Positions 1 to 6,055 of a stretch of 64,000 nt of DNA are shown here, in pieces. This DNA is from Streptomyces sp. JH34. GTDB taxonomy: Bacteria > Actinomycetota > Actinomycetes > Streptomycetales > Streptomycetaceae. The notes under the pieces are model-generated. The model saw only the letters and a list, made by a program, of their open reading frames with translations. It had not been told where the DNA came from and made no database searches. The translations under genes were made by a program, and so were the position numbers. The stretch is taken from the NCBI RefSeq assembly GCF_029428875.1, contig NZ_JAJSOO010000001.1, positions 3,844,001-3,908,000 on the forward strand, in the 5' to 3' direction. Numbering within the stretch: position 1 is the first letter of the stretch; every line of letters starts with the position of its first letter.

Positions 1-68
1 CCGACGACGACGTCGTCGACGCCGAGATCGTGGACGACGAGAAGGACACCAAGGGCGGTGCGGCGTGA
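1..68 (+). CDS. dnaK: DnaK (Hsp70) chaperone, C-terminal end only
   Basis: Only the last 21 codons lie in the window, in the frame starting at base 3 and ending with TGA at 66-68. They encode an Asp/Glu/Lys-rich tail ending KDTKGGAA, as expected of the disordered acidic C-terminus of actinobacterial DnaK. The stop overlaps the GTG start of grpE, so the two are translationally coupled. The identification rests on the tail plus the following grpE-dnaJ-hspR order, because the ATPase and substrate domains are outside the window. Confidence 0.85.
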   Translation, partial: DDDVVDAEIVDDEKDTKGGAA

Positions 69-718
69 CCGAGGAGACTCCGGGCTTCGACGAGAAGCCT
101 GACGTCCCCTCCGGCGCCAACTCCGACGACGTCGAGCCGAAGGCCGCCACCCCCTCCGAGGAGGAGGAGGCGGCGGCCCCGGCCGGGGACGTACCGCAGA
201 CAGCGGCACTGACGGCCCAGCTGGACCAGGTCCGTACCGCGCTCAACGAGCGCACGGGCGACCTCCAGCGGCTCCAGGCCGAGTACCAGAACTACCGTCG
301 CCGCGTCGAGCGCGACCGGGTGATGGTCAAGGAGGTCGCGGCAGCGAATCTCCTGACCGAGCTCCTGCCCGTGCTCGACGACGTCGGCAGGGCCCGGGAG
401 CACGGCGAACTCGTCGGCGGGTTCAAGTCGGTGGCCGAATCCCTGGAGACGGTCGTCGCGAAGCTGGGCCTCCAGCAGTTCGGCAAGGAGGGCGAGCCCT
501 TCGACCCGACGATCCACGAGGCCCTGATGCACTCGTACGCGCCGGACGTCACCGAGACGACCTGCGTGGCGATCCTGCAGCCCGGGTATCGCATCGGGGA
601 GCGCACCATCCGCCCCGCGCGGGTGGCCGTGGCCGAGCCGCAGCCGGGCGCCACGCCCGCGGCGGCGAAGGAAGAGAAGGCAGACGACGAGGAGAGCGGT
701 GGCACCGAAGAGGTCTGA
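65..718 (+). CDS. grpE: GrpE nucleotide exchange factor
   Basis: GrpE is the nucleotide exchange factor that releases ADP from DnaK in the cytoplasm. The 217-residue product has an acidic, low-complexity N-terminus (about 1-47). A long helical coiled-coil region follows (about 48-95, including the LQRLQAEYQNYRRRVERDR stretch). The beta-rich C-terminal domain that contacts DnaK (about 140-192) carries GEPFDPTIHEALM and a GYRIGERTIRPARV signature. A Glu/Ala-rich tail ends it. The GTG start overlaps the dnaK stop. The gene is part of the dnaK-grpE-dnaJ-hspR operon, whose promoter lies upstream of the window. Confidence 0.97.
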   Translation: MTEETPGFDEKPDVPSGANSDDVEPKAATPSEEEEAAAPAGDVPQTAALTAQLDQVRTALNERTGDLQRLQAEYQNYRRRVERDRVMVKEVAAANLLTELLPVLDDVGRAREHGELVGGFKSVAESLETVVAKLGLQQFGKEGEPFDPTIHEALMHSYAPDVTETTCVAILQPGYRIGERTIRPARVAVAEPQPGATPAAAKEEKADDEESGGTEEV

Positions 719-754
719 CATCGCGTCCGACCACTGCGGTGAACACCGACGGGG

Positions 755-784
755 CGTGCGGCCGGCCACAGGGCCGGCCGCACG
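755..784 (+). other. Intercistronic hairpin between grpE and dnaJ
   Basis: A 13-bp perfect inverted repeat (CGTGCGGCCGGCC, 4-nt loop, then its complement) fills much of the 93-bp grpE-dnaJ gap. It has no T-tract. It could be a partial terminator or an mRNA processing or stability element that sets the DnaK/GrpE to DnaJ/HspR ratio. Only the symmetry is seen directly; the role is inferred. Confidence 0.6.
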
Positions 785-811
785 GCCGATCGTCCGGAAG
801 GAGGGACGTCG

Positions 812-2005
812 ATGAGCACGAAGGACTTCGTCGAGAAGGACTACTACAAGGTTCTCGGCGTCCCCAAGGACGCCACCGACGCCGAGGTCAAGAAGGCGTA
901 CCGGAAGCTCGCCCGCGAGTACCACCCGGACGCCAACAAGGGTGACGCCAAGGCCGAGGAGCGCTTCAAGGAGATCTCCGAGGCGAACGACGTCCTCGGC
1001 GACCCCAAGAAGCGCAAGGAGTACGACGAGGCGCGCGCCCTCTTCGGGAGCGGAGGCTTCCGGGCCGGTCCCGGCGGTGCGGGCGGCAACTTCAACTTCG
1101 ACCTGGGAGACCTCTTCGGGGGCGCCCCGGGTGGTGGCCAGAACGCCGGCGCCGGCGGGTTCGGCGGTGGCGGCGGCGGTGGCCTGGGCGATGTCTTCGG
1201 CGGACTGTTCAACCGCGGCGGTGCGGGCACACGGGTCCAGCCGCGGCGTGGCCAGGACATCGAGTCCGAGGTGACGCTCAGCTTCACCGAGGCGGTCGAC
1301 GGGGCCACGGTCCCGTTGCGGATGTCCAGCCAGGCTCCCTGCAAGGCGTGTTCGGGTACCGGCGACAAGAACGGCACCCCGAGGGTCTGCCCGACGTGCG
1401 TCGGCACCGGACAGGTGTCGCGCGGCACCGGCGGAGGCTTCTCACTGACCGATCCCTGCGTCGACTGCAAGGGCCGGGGCCTCATCGCCCAGGACCCCTG
1501 CGACGTCTGCAAGGGCAGCGGCCGGGCGAAGTCCGCCCGCACGATGCAGGTCAGGATCCCCGCGGGGGTGGCGGACGGCCAGCGGATCCGGCTGCGTGGC
1601 AAGGGCAGCCCGGGGGAGCGCGGCGGACCGGCCGGCGACCTCTACGTCGTCGTCCACGTCGACGCCCACCCGGTGTTCGGGCGCAAGGGCGACAACCTCA
1701 CCGTCACCGTGCCCGTCACCTTCGCGGAGGCGGCGCTCGGCGGCGAGGTGAAGGTGCCCACGCTCGGCGGTCCCCCGGTCACCCTGAAACTCCCGGCGGG
1801 CACGCCCAACGGACGTACGATGCGGGCCCGGGGCAAGGGGGCCGTGCGCAAGGACGGCACCCGCGGCGACCTCCTGGTCACCGTCGAGGTGTCCGTGCCC
1901 ACGGAGCTCGGCGCGGACGCCCAGGACGCGCTGGAGGCCTACCGGAAGGCGACCGCGGGGGAGGACCCGCGGGCGGAGCTGTTCCAGGCTGCGAAGGGAG
2001 CTTGA
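812..2005 (+). CDS. dnaJ: DnaJ (Hsp40) co-chaperone
   Basis: This co-chaperone stimulates the DnaK ATPase and delivers unfolded clients. The 397-residue protein has the full type I layout. The J-domain is at about 10-75 with the HPD triad at 38-40. A long Gly/Phe-rich linker with a poly-Gly run follows (about 80-150). Four CxxCxGxG zinc repeats (CKACSGTG, CPTCVGTG, CVDCKGRG, CDVCKGSG) span about 177-237, and the C-terminal substrate domains complete it. The ATG start is preceded by AAGGAGGGAC. It ends one base before hspR. Confidence 0.97.
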   Translation: MSTKDFVEKDYYKVLGVPKDATDAEVKKAYRKLAREYHPDANKGDAKAEERFKEISEANDVLGDPKKRKEYDEARALFGSGGFRAGPGGAGGNFNFDLGDLFGGAPGGGQNAGAGGFGGGGGGGLGDVFGGLFNRGGAGTRVQPRRGQDIESEVTLSFTEAVDGATVPLRMSSQAPCKACSGTGDKNGTPRVCPTCVGTGQVSRGTGGGFSLTDPCVDCKGRGLIAQDPCDVCKGSGRAKSARTMQVRIPAGVADGQRIRLRGKGSPGERGGPAGDLYVVVHVDAHPVFGRKGDNLTVTVPVTFAEAALGGEVKVPTLGGPPVTLKLPAGTPNGRTMRARGKGAVRKDGTRGDLLVTVEVSVPTELGADAQDALEAYRKATAGEDPRAELFQAAKGA

Positions 2006-2006
2006 G

Positions 2007-2453
2007 ATGGACGGCCGTCGACGCAATCCGTACCAGCTGACCGACGAATCGCCGGTCTACGTGATCTCGATCGCGGCCCAGCTCTCGGGCCTGCACCCGC
2101 AGACACTGCGCCAGTACGACCGCCTGGGTCTGGTCTCACCCGACCGGACGGCGGGGCGCGGCCGCCGTTACTCGGCCCGTGACATCGAACTGCTGCGCAC
2201 CGTGCAGCAGTTGTCGCAGGACGAGGGCATCAACCTCGCGGGCATCAAGCGGATCATCGAGCTGGAGAACCAGGTCGCGGCGCTCCAGCAGCGCGTCGCC
2301 GAGCTCTCGGCGGCGGTGGACGGCGCGGCCGTGGCCATGCAGCAGCGTGAGGCCCAGGTGCACGCCTCCTACCGGCGTGACCTGGTGCCGTACCAGGACG
2401 TGCAGCAGACGAGCGCGCTGGTGGTCTGGCGGCCCAAGAGGGCCAAGGACTGA
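2007..2453 (+). CDS. hspR: HspR, MerR-family heat-shock repressor
   Basis: HspR is the autoregulatory repressor of the actinobacterial DnaK regulon. It binds HAIR elements and uses DnaK as co-repressor (established for Streptomyces HspR). The 148-residue product has an N-terminal MerR winged helix (about 18-88; ISIAAQLSGLHPQTLRQYDRLGL and RRYSARDIELL) and a coiled-coil dimerisation segment rich in Glu, Gln and Val (about 88-118). It starts one base after the dnaJ stop and ends the operon before a strong terminator. A matching operator lies upstream of clpB in this window (5973-5993). Confidence 0.95.
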   Translation: MDGRRRNPYQLTDESPVYVISIAAQLSGLHPQTLRQYDRLGLVSPDRTAGRGRRYSARDIELLRTVQQLSQDEGINLAGIKRIIELENQVAALQQRVAELSAAVDGAAVAMQQREAQVHASYRRDLVPYQDVQQTSALVVWRPKRAKD

Positions 2454-2464
2454 GCGGCCCGTCA

Positions 2465-2504
2465 GGGGCCCGTACCGGAGTCTCACGACTCCGGTACGGG
2501 CCCC
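2465..2504. terminator. Bidirectional terminator between hspR and a LuxR-type gene
   Basis: An 18-bp perfect inverted repeat with a 4-nt loop (2465-2482 and 2487-2504) lies between the convergent genes hspR and the regulator at 2483-3490. The stop codon of the minus-strand gene sits at the loop, so its 3' coding end forms part of the stem. It probably ends transcription from both sides. Confidence 0.85.
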
Positions 2505-3490
2505 TTCCGCGTGGTCGCGGCGGCGTCCACGATGCCGGACCGCACGATCAGGACCCCGAGATGGGTCCGGCTGGTGGCGCCGAGGGCCTGCGTGAGCCTG
2601 GCGATGTGGGAGCGGCACGTGCGGACGCTGATGCCCAGCTTGCGGGCGACCACGTCGTCGACGTGGCCCTCGCTGAGGAGCCGGGCGACGCTCTGCTGCA
2701 CGGCCGTGACCCGCAACCCCGTCGCGGGCCCGGGAAGCTGCTCCGCGAGCGGGGTGGCCTGCGCCCACAGGACCTCGTAGACCTGGACCAGATAGCGGAC
2801 GAGCGCGGGGTGGCGGATCTGCAGCGCCGCACTGCGGTCGGTGGTGGCGGGGATGAAGGCCACCGCGCGGTCGAAGATGAGCAGCCGCTCCACGGTCAGC
2901 TCGGTGGTGCGCACCTGGAGGGACTCGGCGGGCACTTGACGCAGGTAGTCCCTGACCTGCGTGCTGTAGCGCGCCGGGTGCTGGTAGATGTGACGGAGCC
3001 CGGCACCCCGGCCGATGGCGGTCGTGGCGTTGTCCAGGGCCGCCCGCAGGGTGGCCTGGGGCCGGGTGCTTCCCGGCTGCGCCGTCAGGACCTCGTCGGC
3101 GGTCCGGGCGGTGGCCTCCTGGATGGCCGTCCGTATCGCCTCGGGCCCCTCCAGCATGGTGATGGCCAGCTGGGGGTCGCCGTTGGCGATGGCGGCCAGG
3201 GGCGCGAGCGACCGGGTCAGCCGGAGCGTCTGCTCCACGCGCTCGTCGATCTCGCGTGTGAGCGGCTGCAGGAGGAGGGACAGGGCGGCGGACGGCGGGA
3301 CCGGGCGCAGCCAGTGCTCGTCCCAGGGGTCGGCCTGGACCAGCGCGCCGGTGGTGAGACACGGTGCGGCGCCGAGCTCCTGACGGGCGATCCCGCCCTG
3401 GCGCAGTGCCCGCTCGTACAGTTCGAGTGCGGGAGCGCAGAGTTCTCCGGGTCCGTGACGGTGCGGCGGTTGCGCCGGTTCTGTTCCCAT
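2483..3490 (-). CDS. LuxR-type HTH transcriptional regulator with sensor-like N-domain (paralogue 1)
   Basis: This 335-residue protein has a C-terminal LuxR/GerE-like helix-turn-helix (about 265-325; AVQQSVARLLSEGHVDDVVARKLGISVRTCRSHIARL). The large N-terminal region resembles the TrmB/phospholipase-D-like sensor part found in many Streptomyces LuxR-type proteins (LRHIYQHPARYS, then VERLLIFDRAVAFIPA). It aligns from end to end with the next gene (3649-4629). Both carry HRHG at residue 11 and a WLRPVPPSAAL block. This alignment fixes the start at ATG 3490 rather than the longer open frame, which would overlap the neighbour. The ligand and target genes are unknown. The pair plausibly controls the adjacent DITWG cassette. 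Confidence 0.85.
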   Translation of the reverse strand: MGTEPAQPPHRHGPGELCAPALELYERALRQGGIARQELGAAPCLTTGALVQADPWDEHWLRPVPPSAALSLLLQPLTREIDERVEQTLRLTRSLAPLAAIANGDPQLAITMLEGPEAIRTAIQEATARTADEVLTAQPGSTRPQATLRAALDNATTAIGRGAGLRHIYQHPARYSTQVRDYLRQVPAESLQVRTTELTVERLLIFDRAVAFIPATTDRSAALQIRHPALVRYLVQVYEVLWAQATPLAEQLPGPATGLRVTAVQQSVARLLSEGHVDDVVARKLGISVRTCRSHIARLTQALGATSRTHLGVLIVRSGIVDAAATTRKGPVPES

Positions 3491-3604
3491 CTGGGAGCCC
3501 CCGCTTCGTGCACTGCAACAAGTTGCCGGTGGCGCAAGAGTAGTGGCCTGGTGGAGGGTGGAGGCGCGGTGGCCGGGAGGTCCCAACGGGACGCGGGCCG
3601 TTCC

Positions 3605-3627
3605 GGGCGCCACCGGTGGCGGCGCCC
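3605..3627 (-). terminator. Hairpin downstream of the second LuxR-type gene
   Basis: GGGCGCC and GGCGCCC flank a short spacer, and the centre contains the perfect palindrome CGCCACCGGTGGCG. It lies just past the stop of the regulator at 3649-4629, in the gap before the paralogue. No T-run is present, as is usual in these genomes. Confidence 0.55.
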
Positions 3628-3648
3628 CGCTCGGCGGAGCGCCGGCCG

Positions 3649-4629
3649 TCAGTTCTTCTGGTCCAGGATCCCCGACTGCGAGATGAGGTAGCCGAGCTGG
3701 GCACGACTGCCGCTGCCGAGGGCGGCGTTGAGCTTGGCTATGTGCGCCCGGCACGTGCGGACGTTCATCCCCAGTCTCCGCGCTATGGAGTCGTCCACAT
3801 GCCCTTCGACGAGCAGTTGGGCGATGGAGCGCTGTACCCCGCTGATTCCGGCGGGAGTCGGGGTGTACGAGACGTCCTCCATCAGGGGAGTGGCGCGTTG
3901 CCAGAGTTGCTCGAAGACGTTGATCAGGTAGGAGACGAGACCCGGGTGCCGGAGTTCCAGCGCGACCGTCAGGTCGTCCTGCGCGGGAATGAAGGCGACG
4001 GCGCGGTCGAAGATGAGCATGCGCTGCACGAGCTCCTCCAGCGTCCGGATCTCGACGCCCTCGGCGAGCCGCTCCGCGTACGCGAACGTCCCGTGGTGAT
4101 GGCGGACCGTGTGCTGGTAGAGGGTGCGGATGCTGACACCGCGGTCCACCACGGCCGTCCCGCGCTCGAGCCCCTTGCTGAGGATGTCCTCGCTACGGGC
4201 TCCGCCGGGCTGCACGGTGAGTACTTCGCTGCGGCACTCGGCCGTGGCCACGTCGATGGCCGCGTTGATGCGGGTGCCGCCTTCGAGCACGGTGATTGCG
4301 TGCGTCGTGGGCGGATCCTGCGCGCTGATGTCCATGAAAGGTTCGAAGGACTCGGTGAGTTCCAGGGAATGGCGTCTGCGCTCCTGGATCTCCCTCTCGA
4401 TGGGGTGCAGCCGCTGGGCGAGGGCGGCCGAAGGTGGCACGGGGCGTAGCCAGTCGGCGTCGTCGGGGTCGGGGTGGAGCAGGGCGAAGTCCATCAGGCA
4501 CGGAGCGGGCTCCACCTCCGAACGCGGTATGCGGCCGGAGCGCAGCGCGCTCGCGTAGAGACGCTGCCCCGCATCGCATAGTTGGGTGATCCCGTGCCGA
4601 TGTGCCCCATTTGAGTCGCATGTATCCAT
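3649..4629 (-). CDS. LuxR-type HTH transcriptional regulator with sensor-like N-domain (paralogue 2)
   Basis: The 326-residue product has the same architecture as the preceding gene. The N-terminal domain contains IRTLYQHTVRHHHG and VQRMLIFDRAVAFIPA. The C-terminal helix-turn-helix reads GVQRSIAQLLVEGHVDDSIARRLGMNVRTCRAHI. ATG 4629 was chosen because its first 18 residues (MDTCDSNGAHRHG...LC) align without gaps with those of the paralogue. A second ATG at 4644 is possible. The gene is divergent from the DITWG peptide gene, with 128 bp between them, so it is the best candidate for its regulator. The tandem duplication with retained HTHs suggests two inputs to one output. Confidence 0.85.
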   Translation of the reverse strand: MDTCDSNGAHRHGITQLCDAGQRLYASALRSGRIPRSEVEPAPCLMDFALLHPDPDDADWLRPVPPSAALAQRLHPIEREIQERRRHSLELTESFEPFMDISAQDPPTTHAITVLEGGTRINAAIDVATAECRSEVLTVQPGGARSEDILSKGLERGTAVVDRGVSIRTLYQHTVRHHHGTFAYAERLAEGVEIRTLEELVQRMLIFDRAVAFIPAQDDLTVALELRHPGLVSYLINVFEQLWQRATPLMEDVSYTPTPAGISGVQRSIAQLLVEGHVDDSIARRLGMNVRTCRAHIAKLNAALGSGSRAQLGYLISQSGILDQKN

Positions 4630-4641
4630 ATCTCCACCCCC

Positions 4642-4667
4642 CATGTTCCTGAACGTGCAAGAACATG
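4642..4667. promoter_or_regulatory. Inverted repeat in the LuxR-type / DITWG intergenic region (candidate operator)
   Basis: CATGTTC and GAACATG are separated by 12 bp, and the left arm also forms GTTCCTGAAC. The site lies 13-38 bp upstream of the ATG at 4629 and about 90 bp upstream of the divergent peptide gene. It could be the binding site of one of the LuxR-type proteins. Only the symmetry is observed. Confidence 0.4.
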
Positions 4668-4757
4668 ATGCATCGATCCAGTGGTGCTTGCGTGTCCGCG
4701 TGAGACATCGTCTTGAGAGCGGGGGAGATGAATCCATCAAGTGAGGACGAAGCCGAA

Positions 4758-5063
4758 ATGTCTAAGCGAATGCTTCGCTCGGTGCTTGCCACAGCTTTCG
4801 TGGGGGCCCTGGCCTACGGTGCGTTGGGTGTCCATGACATCACCTGGGGGGCTGCGCCGGCCGAGCAGGCGACTGCGGTATCCGGGGACATCACCTGGGG
4901 AGCGGCCCCGACCGACATCACCTGGGGTGCGGCTTCGGGTGACATCACCTGGGGAGCGGCCCCGACCGACATCACCTGGGGTGCCGCTTCGGGGGACATC
5001 ACCTGGGGTTCCGCTCCAAGTGACATCACCTGGGGTACGGCTCCGGCCGGCACTGCGGCATGA
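4758..5063 (+). CDS. DITWG-repeat peptide, putative exported or precursor peptide
   Basis: I do not recognise this family. The 101-residue product begins with a short basic stretch (SKRMLR) and a hydrophobic segment (about 8-24), as in a Sec signal peptide. The rest is almost entirely repeats: seven copies of Asp-Ile-Thr-Trp-Gly at residues 27, 44, 53, 62, 71, 80 and 89. The last six are in strict 9-residue register with Ala, Pro, Ser and Gly spacers. A cut after ALG (residue 24) would put the first DITWG near the new N-terminus. ATG 4758 was preferred because it leaves a normal signal-peptide start; ATG 4728 and TTG 4713 are alternatives. There is no Cys. The stop overlaps the next ATG, so the two genes are coupled. 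It could be a multi-core modified-peptide precursor, a cell-wall peptide or a signalling peptide. Confidence 0.75.
   Translation: MSKRMLRSVLATAFVGALAYGALGVHDITWGAAPAEQATAVSGDITWGAAPTDITWGAASGDITWGAAPTDITWGAASGDITWGSAPSDITWGTAPAGTAA
4887..5048 (+). repeat. Tandem 27-bp repeat (six units) encoding DITWG motifs
   Basis: Six in-frame 27-bp units encode DITWG plus four spacer residues. The first four units form two 54-bp blocks (4887-4940 and 4941-4994) that differ at only two positions, which points to recent internal duplication. A seventh, isolated DITWG lies upstream at 4836-4850. The protein motif is kept while the spacer varies (AAPT, AASG, SAPS, TAPA). Confidence 0.9.
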
Positions 5064-5380
5064 CCACCCCACCGGACGACCGCACCTTCCGGCGGGAGAT
5101 GGCCACGGCGTATCGCTCAGGGTGGCATTTCATCGATCTGCTCACGGCGCTGACCCGCCAGGGCGATTCGTTGATGGTCACCCTGTTCGGAGAGCCGATC
5201 GTCGTCGTGATGGAAACGGATGACGACATCCGTGCCTATCGCTGTCTTCGCCGGCCCCGCGGAGCGCCGCAGCCTGTTCGATGTGCCGTGCGGTACGGCA
5301 TGATTTTCGTGAATCTCGACCAGCGCGACCACGAGCTGTTCGAACCAGAAACCATTTCCGCCACCCCCCGCAGTGCCTGA
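5060..5380 (+). CDS. Small Rieske-like protein lacking the His ligands
   Basis: The 106-residue product follows the N-terminal pattern of Rieske-type ring-hydroxylating oxygenase alpha subunits. It has a GWHFIDLLTAL segment (21-31), LFGEPIVVV (42-50), an acidic turn with DIRAY (56-60), then RCLRRPRGAP, VRCAVRYG and MIFVNLDQRD. In active Rieske domains the cluster is held by CxH...CxxH. Here the equivalent positions read C62-x-R64 and C75-x-x-R78, and the spacing between pairs is short, so a 2Fe-2S cluster is unlikely. The ATG overlaps the stop of the DITWG gene. A role as partner, chaperone or binding protein for that peptide is inference. The Rieske kinship is a visual judgement. Confidence 0.6.
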   Translation: MTTPPDDRTFRREMATAYRSGWHFIDLLTALTRQGDSLMVTLFGEPIVVVMETDDDIRAYRCLRRPRGAPQPVRCAVRYGMIFVNLDQRDHELFEPETISATPRSA

Positions 5381-5422
5381 ACGATTCCCCCGTCGTTCCA
5401 TGTCGTTCGGGCACTTCCCCCA

Positions 5423-5465
5423 CACAACGGCGCCATCGTGACCTGAACACGGTGGCGCCGTTGTG
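5423..5465. terminator. Terminator after the DITWG cassette
   Basis: A 13-bp perfect inverted repeat (CACAACGGCGCCA and its complement) with a 17-nt loop lies between the cassette and the convergent gene at 5517-5918. It is likely bidirectional. Confidence 0.8.
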
Positions 5466-5516
5466 CTGCCCGGATATATTCCTCGGAATTCCCCGAGCCC
5501 GCTTCCGGGCGTTTGT

Positions 5517-5918
5517 TCAGCCTTTTCCGAGCGCCCTGTCGACGGCGATCTCGATGACGACCCGCTCCGGGTTGTGCCGCGGGGTGCGCTCGTAGCGCTC
5601 CGCGTAGCGGCGTACCGCGTCCTCGACCGCTTCGGGCTCCGTGCGCACCACCGCCCGGCCCTCCAGGGTCGCCCAGCGGCGCCCCTGCATCTGGCAGACC
5701 GCGACCCGCGCCCCCTCGGGTCCCGCCGCCAGGACGTGGGCTGCCTTCCTGGTGTTCCCACCCGTGATGACGCGGGCGATCCGCGTCTCCGGGTCGTAGG
5801 TCACGCCGACGGGCACCACGTGTGGTGTGCCGTCCGCGCGGAGCGTGGTCAGGGTGCACACGTGGCGCTCGCGCCAGAAGGCGAGGTACTCGGGGCCGGG
5901 GTTGCGTACGTCAGGCAT
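5517..5918 (-). CDS. PPOX-class F420/FMN-dependent oxidoreductase family protein
   Basis: The 133-residue protein has the split-barrel flavin-binding fold pattern. HVCTLTTLRADGTPHVVPVGVTYD (about 19-42) is the first strand pair. ITGGNTRKAAHV follows (about 51-62), then VAVCQMQGRRWATLEGRAVV (about 72-92). This is typical of the small pyridoxamine-oxidase-like or F420-dependent TIGR03618-type proteins of actinobacteria. Whether it binds FMN, F420 or haem cannot be told from sequence. It is divergent from clpB, and the HAIR operator in between could also affect it. Confidence 0.85.
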   Translation of the reverse strand: MPDVRNPGPEYLAFWRERHVCTLTTLRADGTPHVVPVGVTYDPETRIARVITGGNTRKAAHVLAAGPEGARVAVCQMQGRRWATLEGRAVVRTEPEAVEDAVRRYAERYERTPRHNPERVVIEIAVDRALGKG

Positions 5919-5972
5919 GGGGCCAGCCTAGAGAGAGGCGGGGCGGGCGGCCCGGGGAGGTGCCGGACCAGC

Positions 5973-5993
5973 CTTGAGTGGAATAGACTCAAC
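5973..5993. promoter_or_regulatory. HAIR element (HspR operator) upstream of clpB
   Basis: CTTGAGT-N7-ACTCAAC matches the HspR-associated inverted repeat CTTGAGT-N7-ACTCAAG at 13 of 14 positions. It lies 63-83 bp upstream of the clpB GTG, so HspR bound here would repress clpB until heat shock. The consensus and the clpB link are established for Streptomyces; the match is seen here directly. Confidence 0.92.
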
Positions 5994-6055
5994 TTTGTAC
6001 CCGTTGTTGGAGTCATGGTTCCGAGAACCCCCAGTACGAGGAGGAGACAGCGCCC

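Noticed and set aside
4737..5072. Frames in other phases over the DITWG repeats (for example SPGDV repeats)
   Set aside because: Tandem DNA repeats give repeats in all six frames. Only the plus-strand frame with a hydrophobic leader, plausible starts and a coupled downstream gene is convincing.
4758..5380. DITWG cassette as a classical lanthipeptide or lasso peptide cluster
   Set aside because: No LanM/LanB, lasso cyclase, protease or ATP-grasp enzyme within several kilobases, and the peptide has no Cys.
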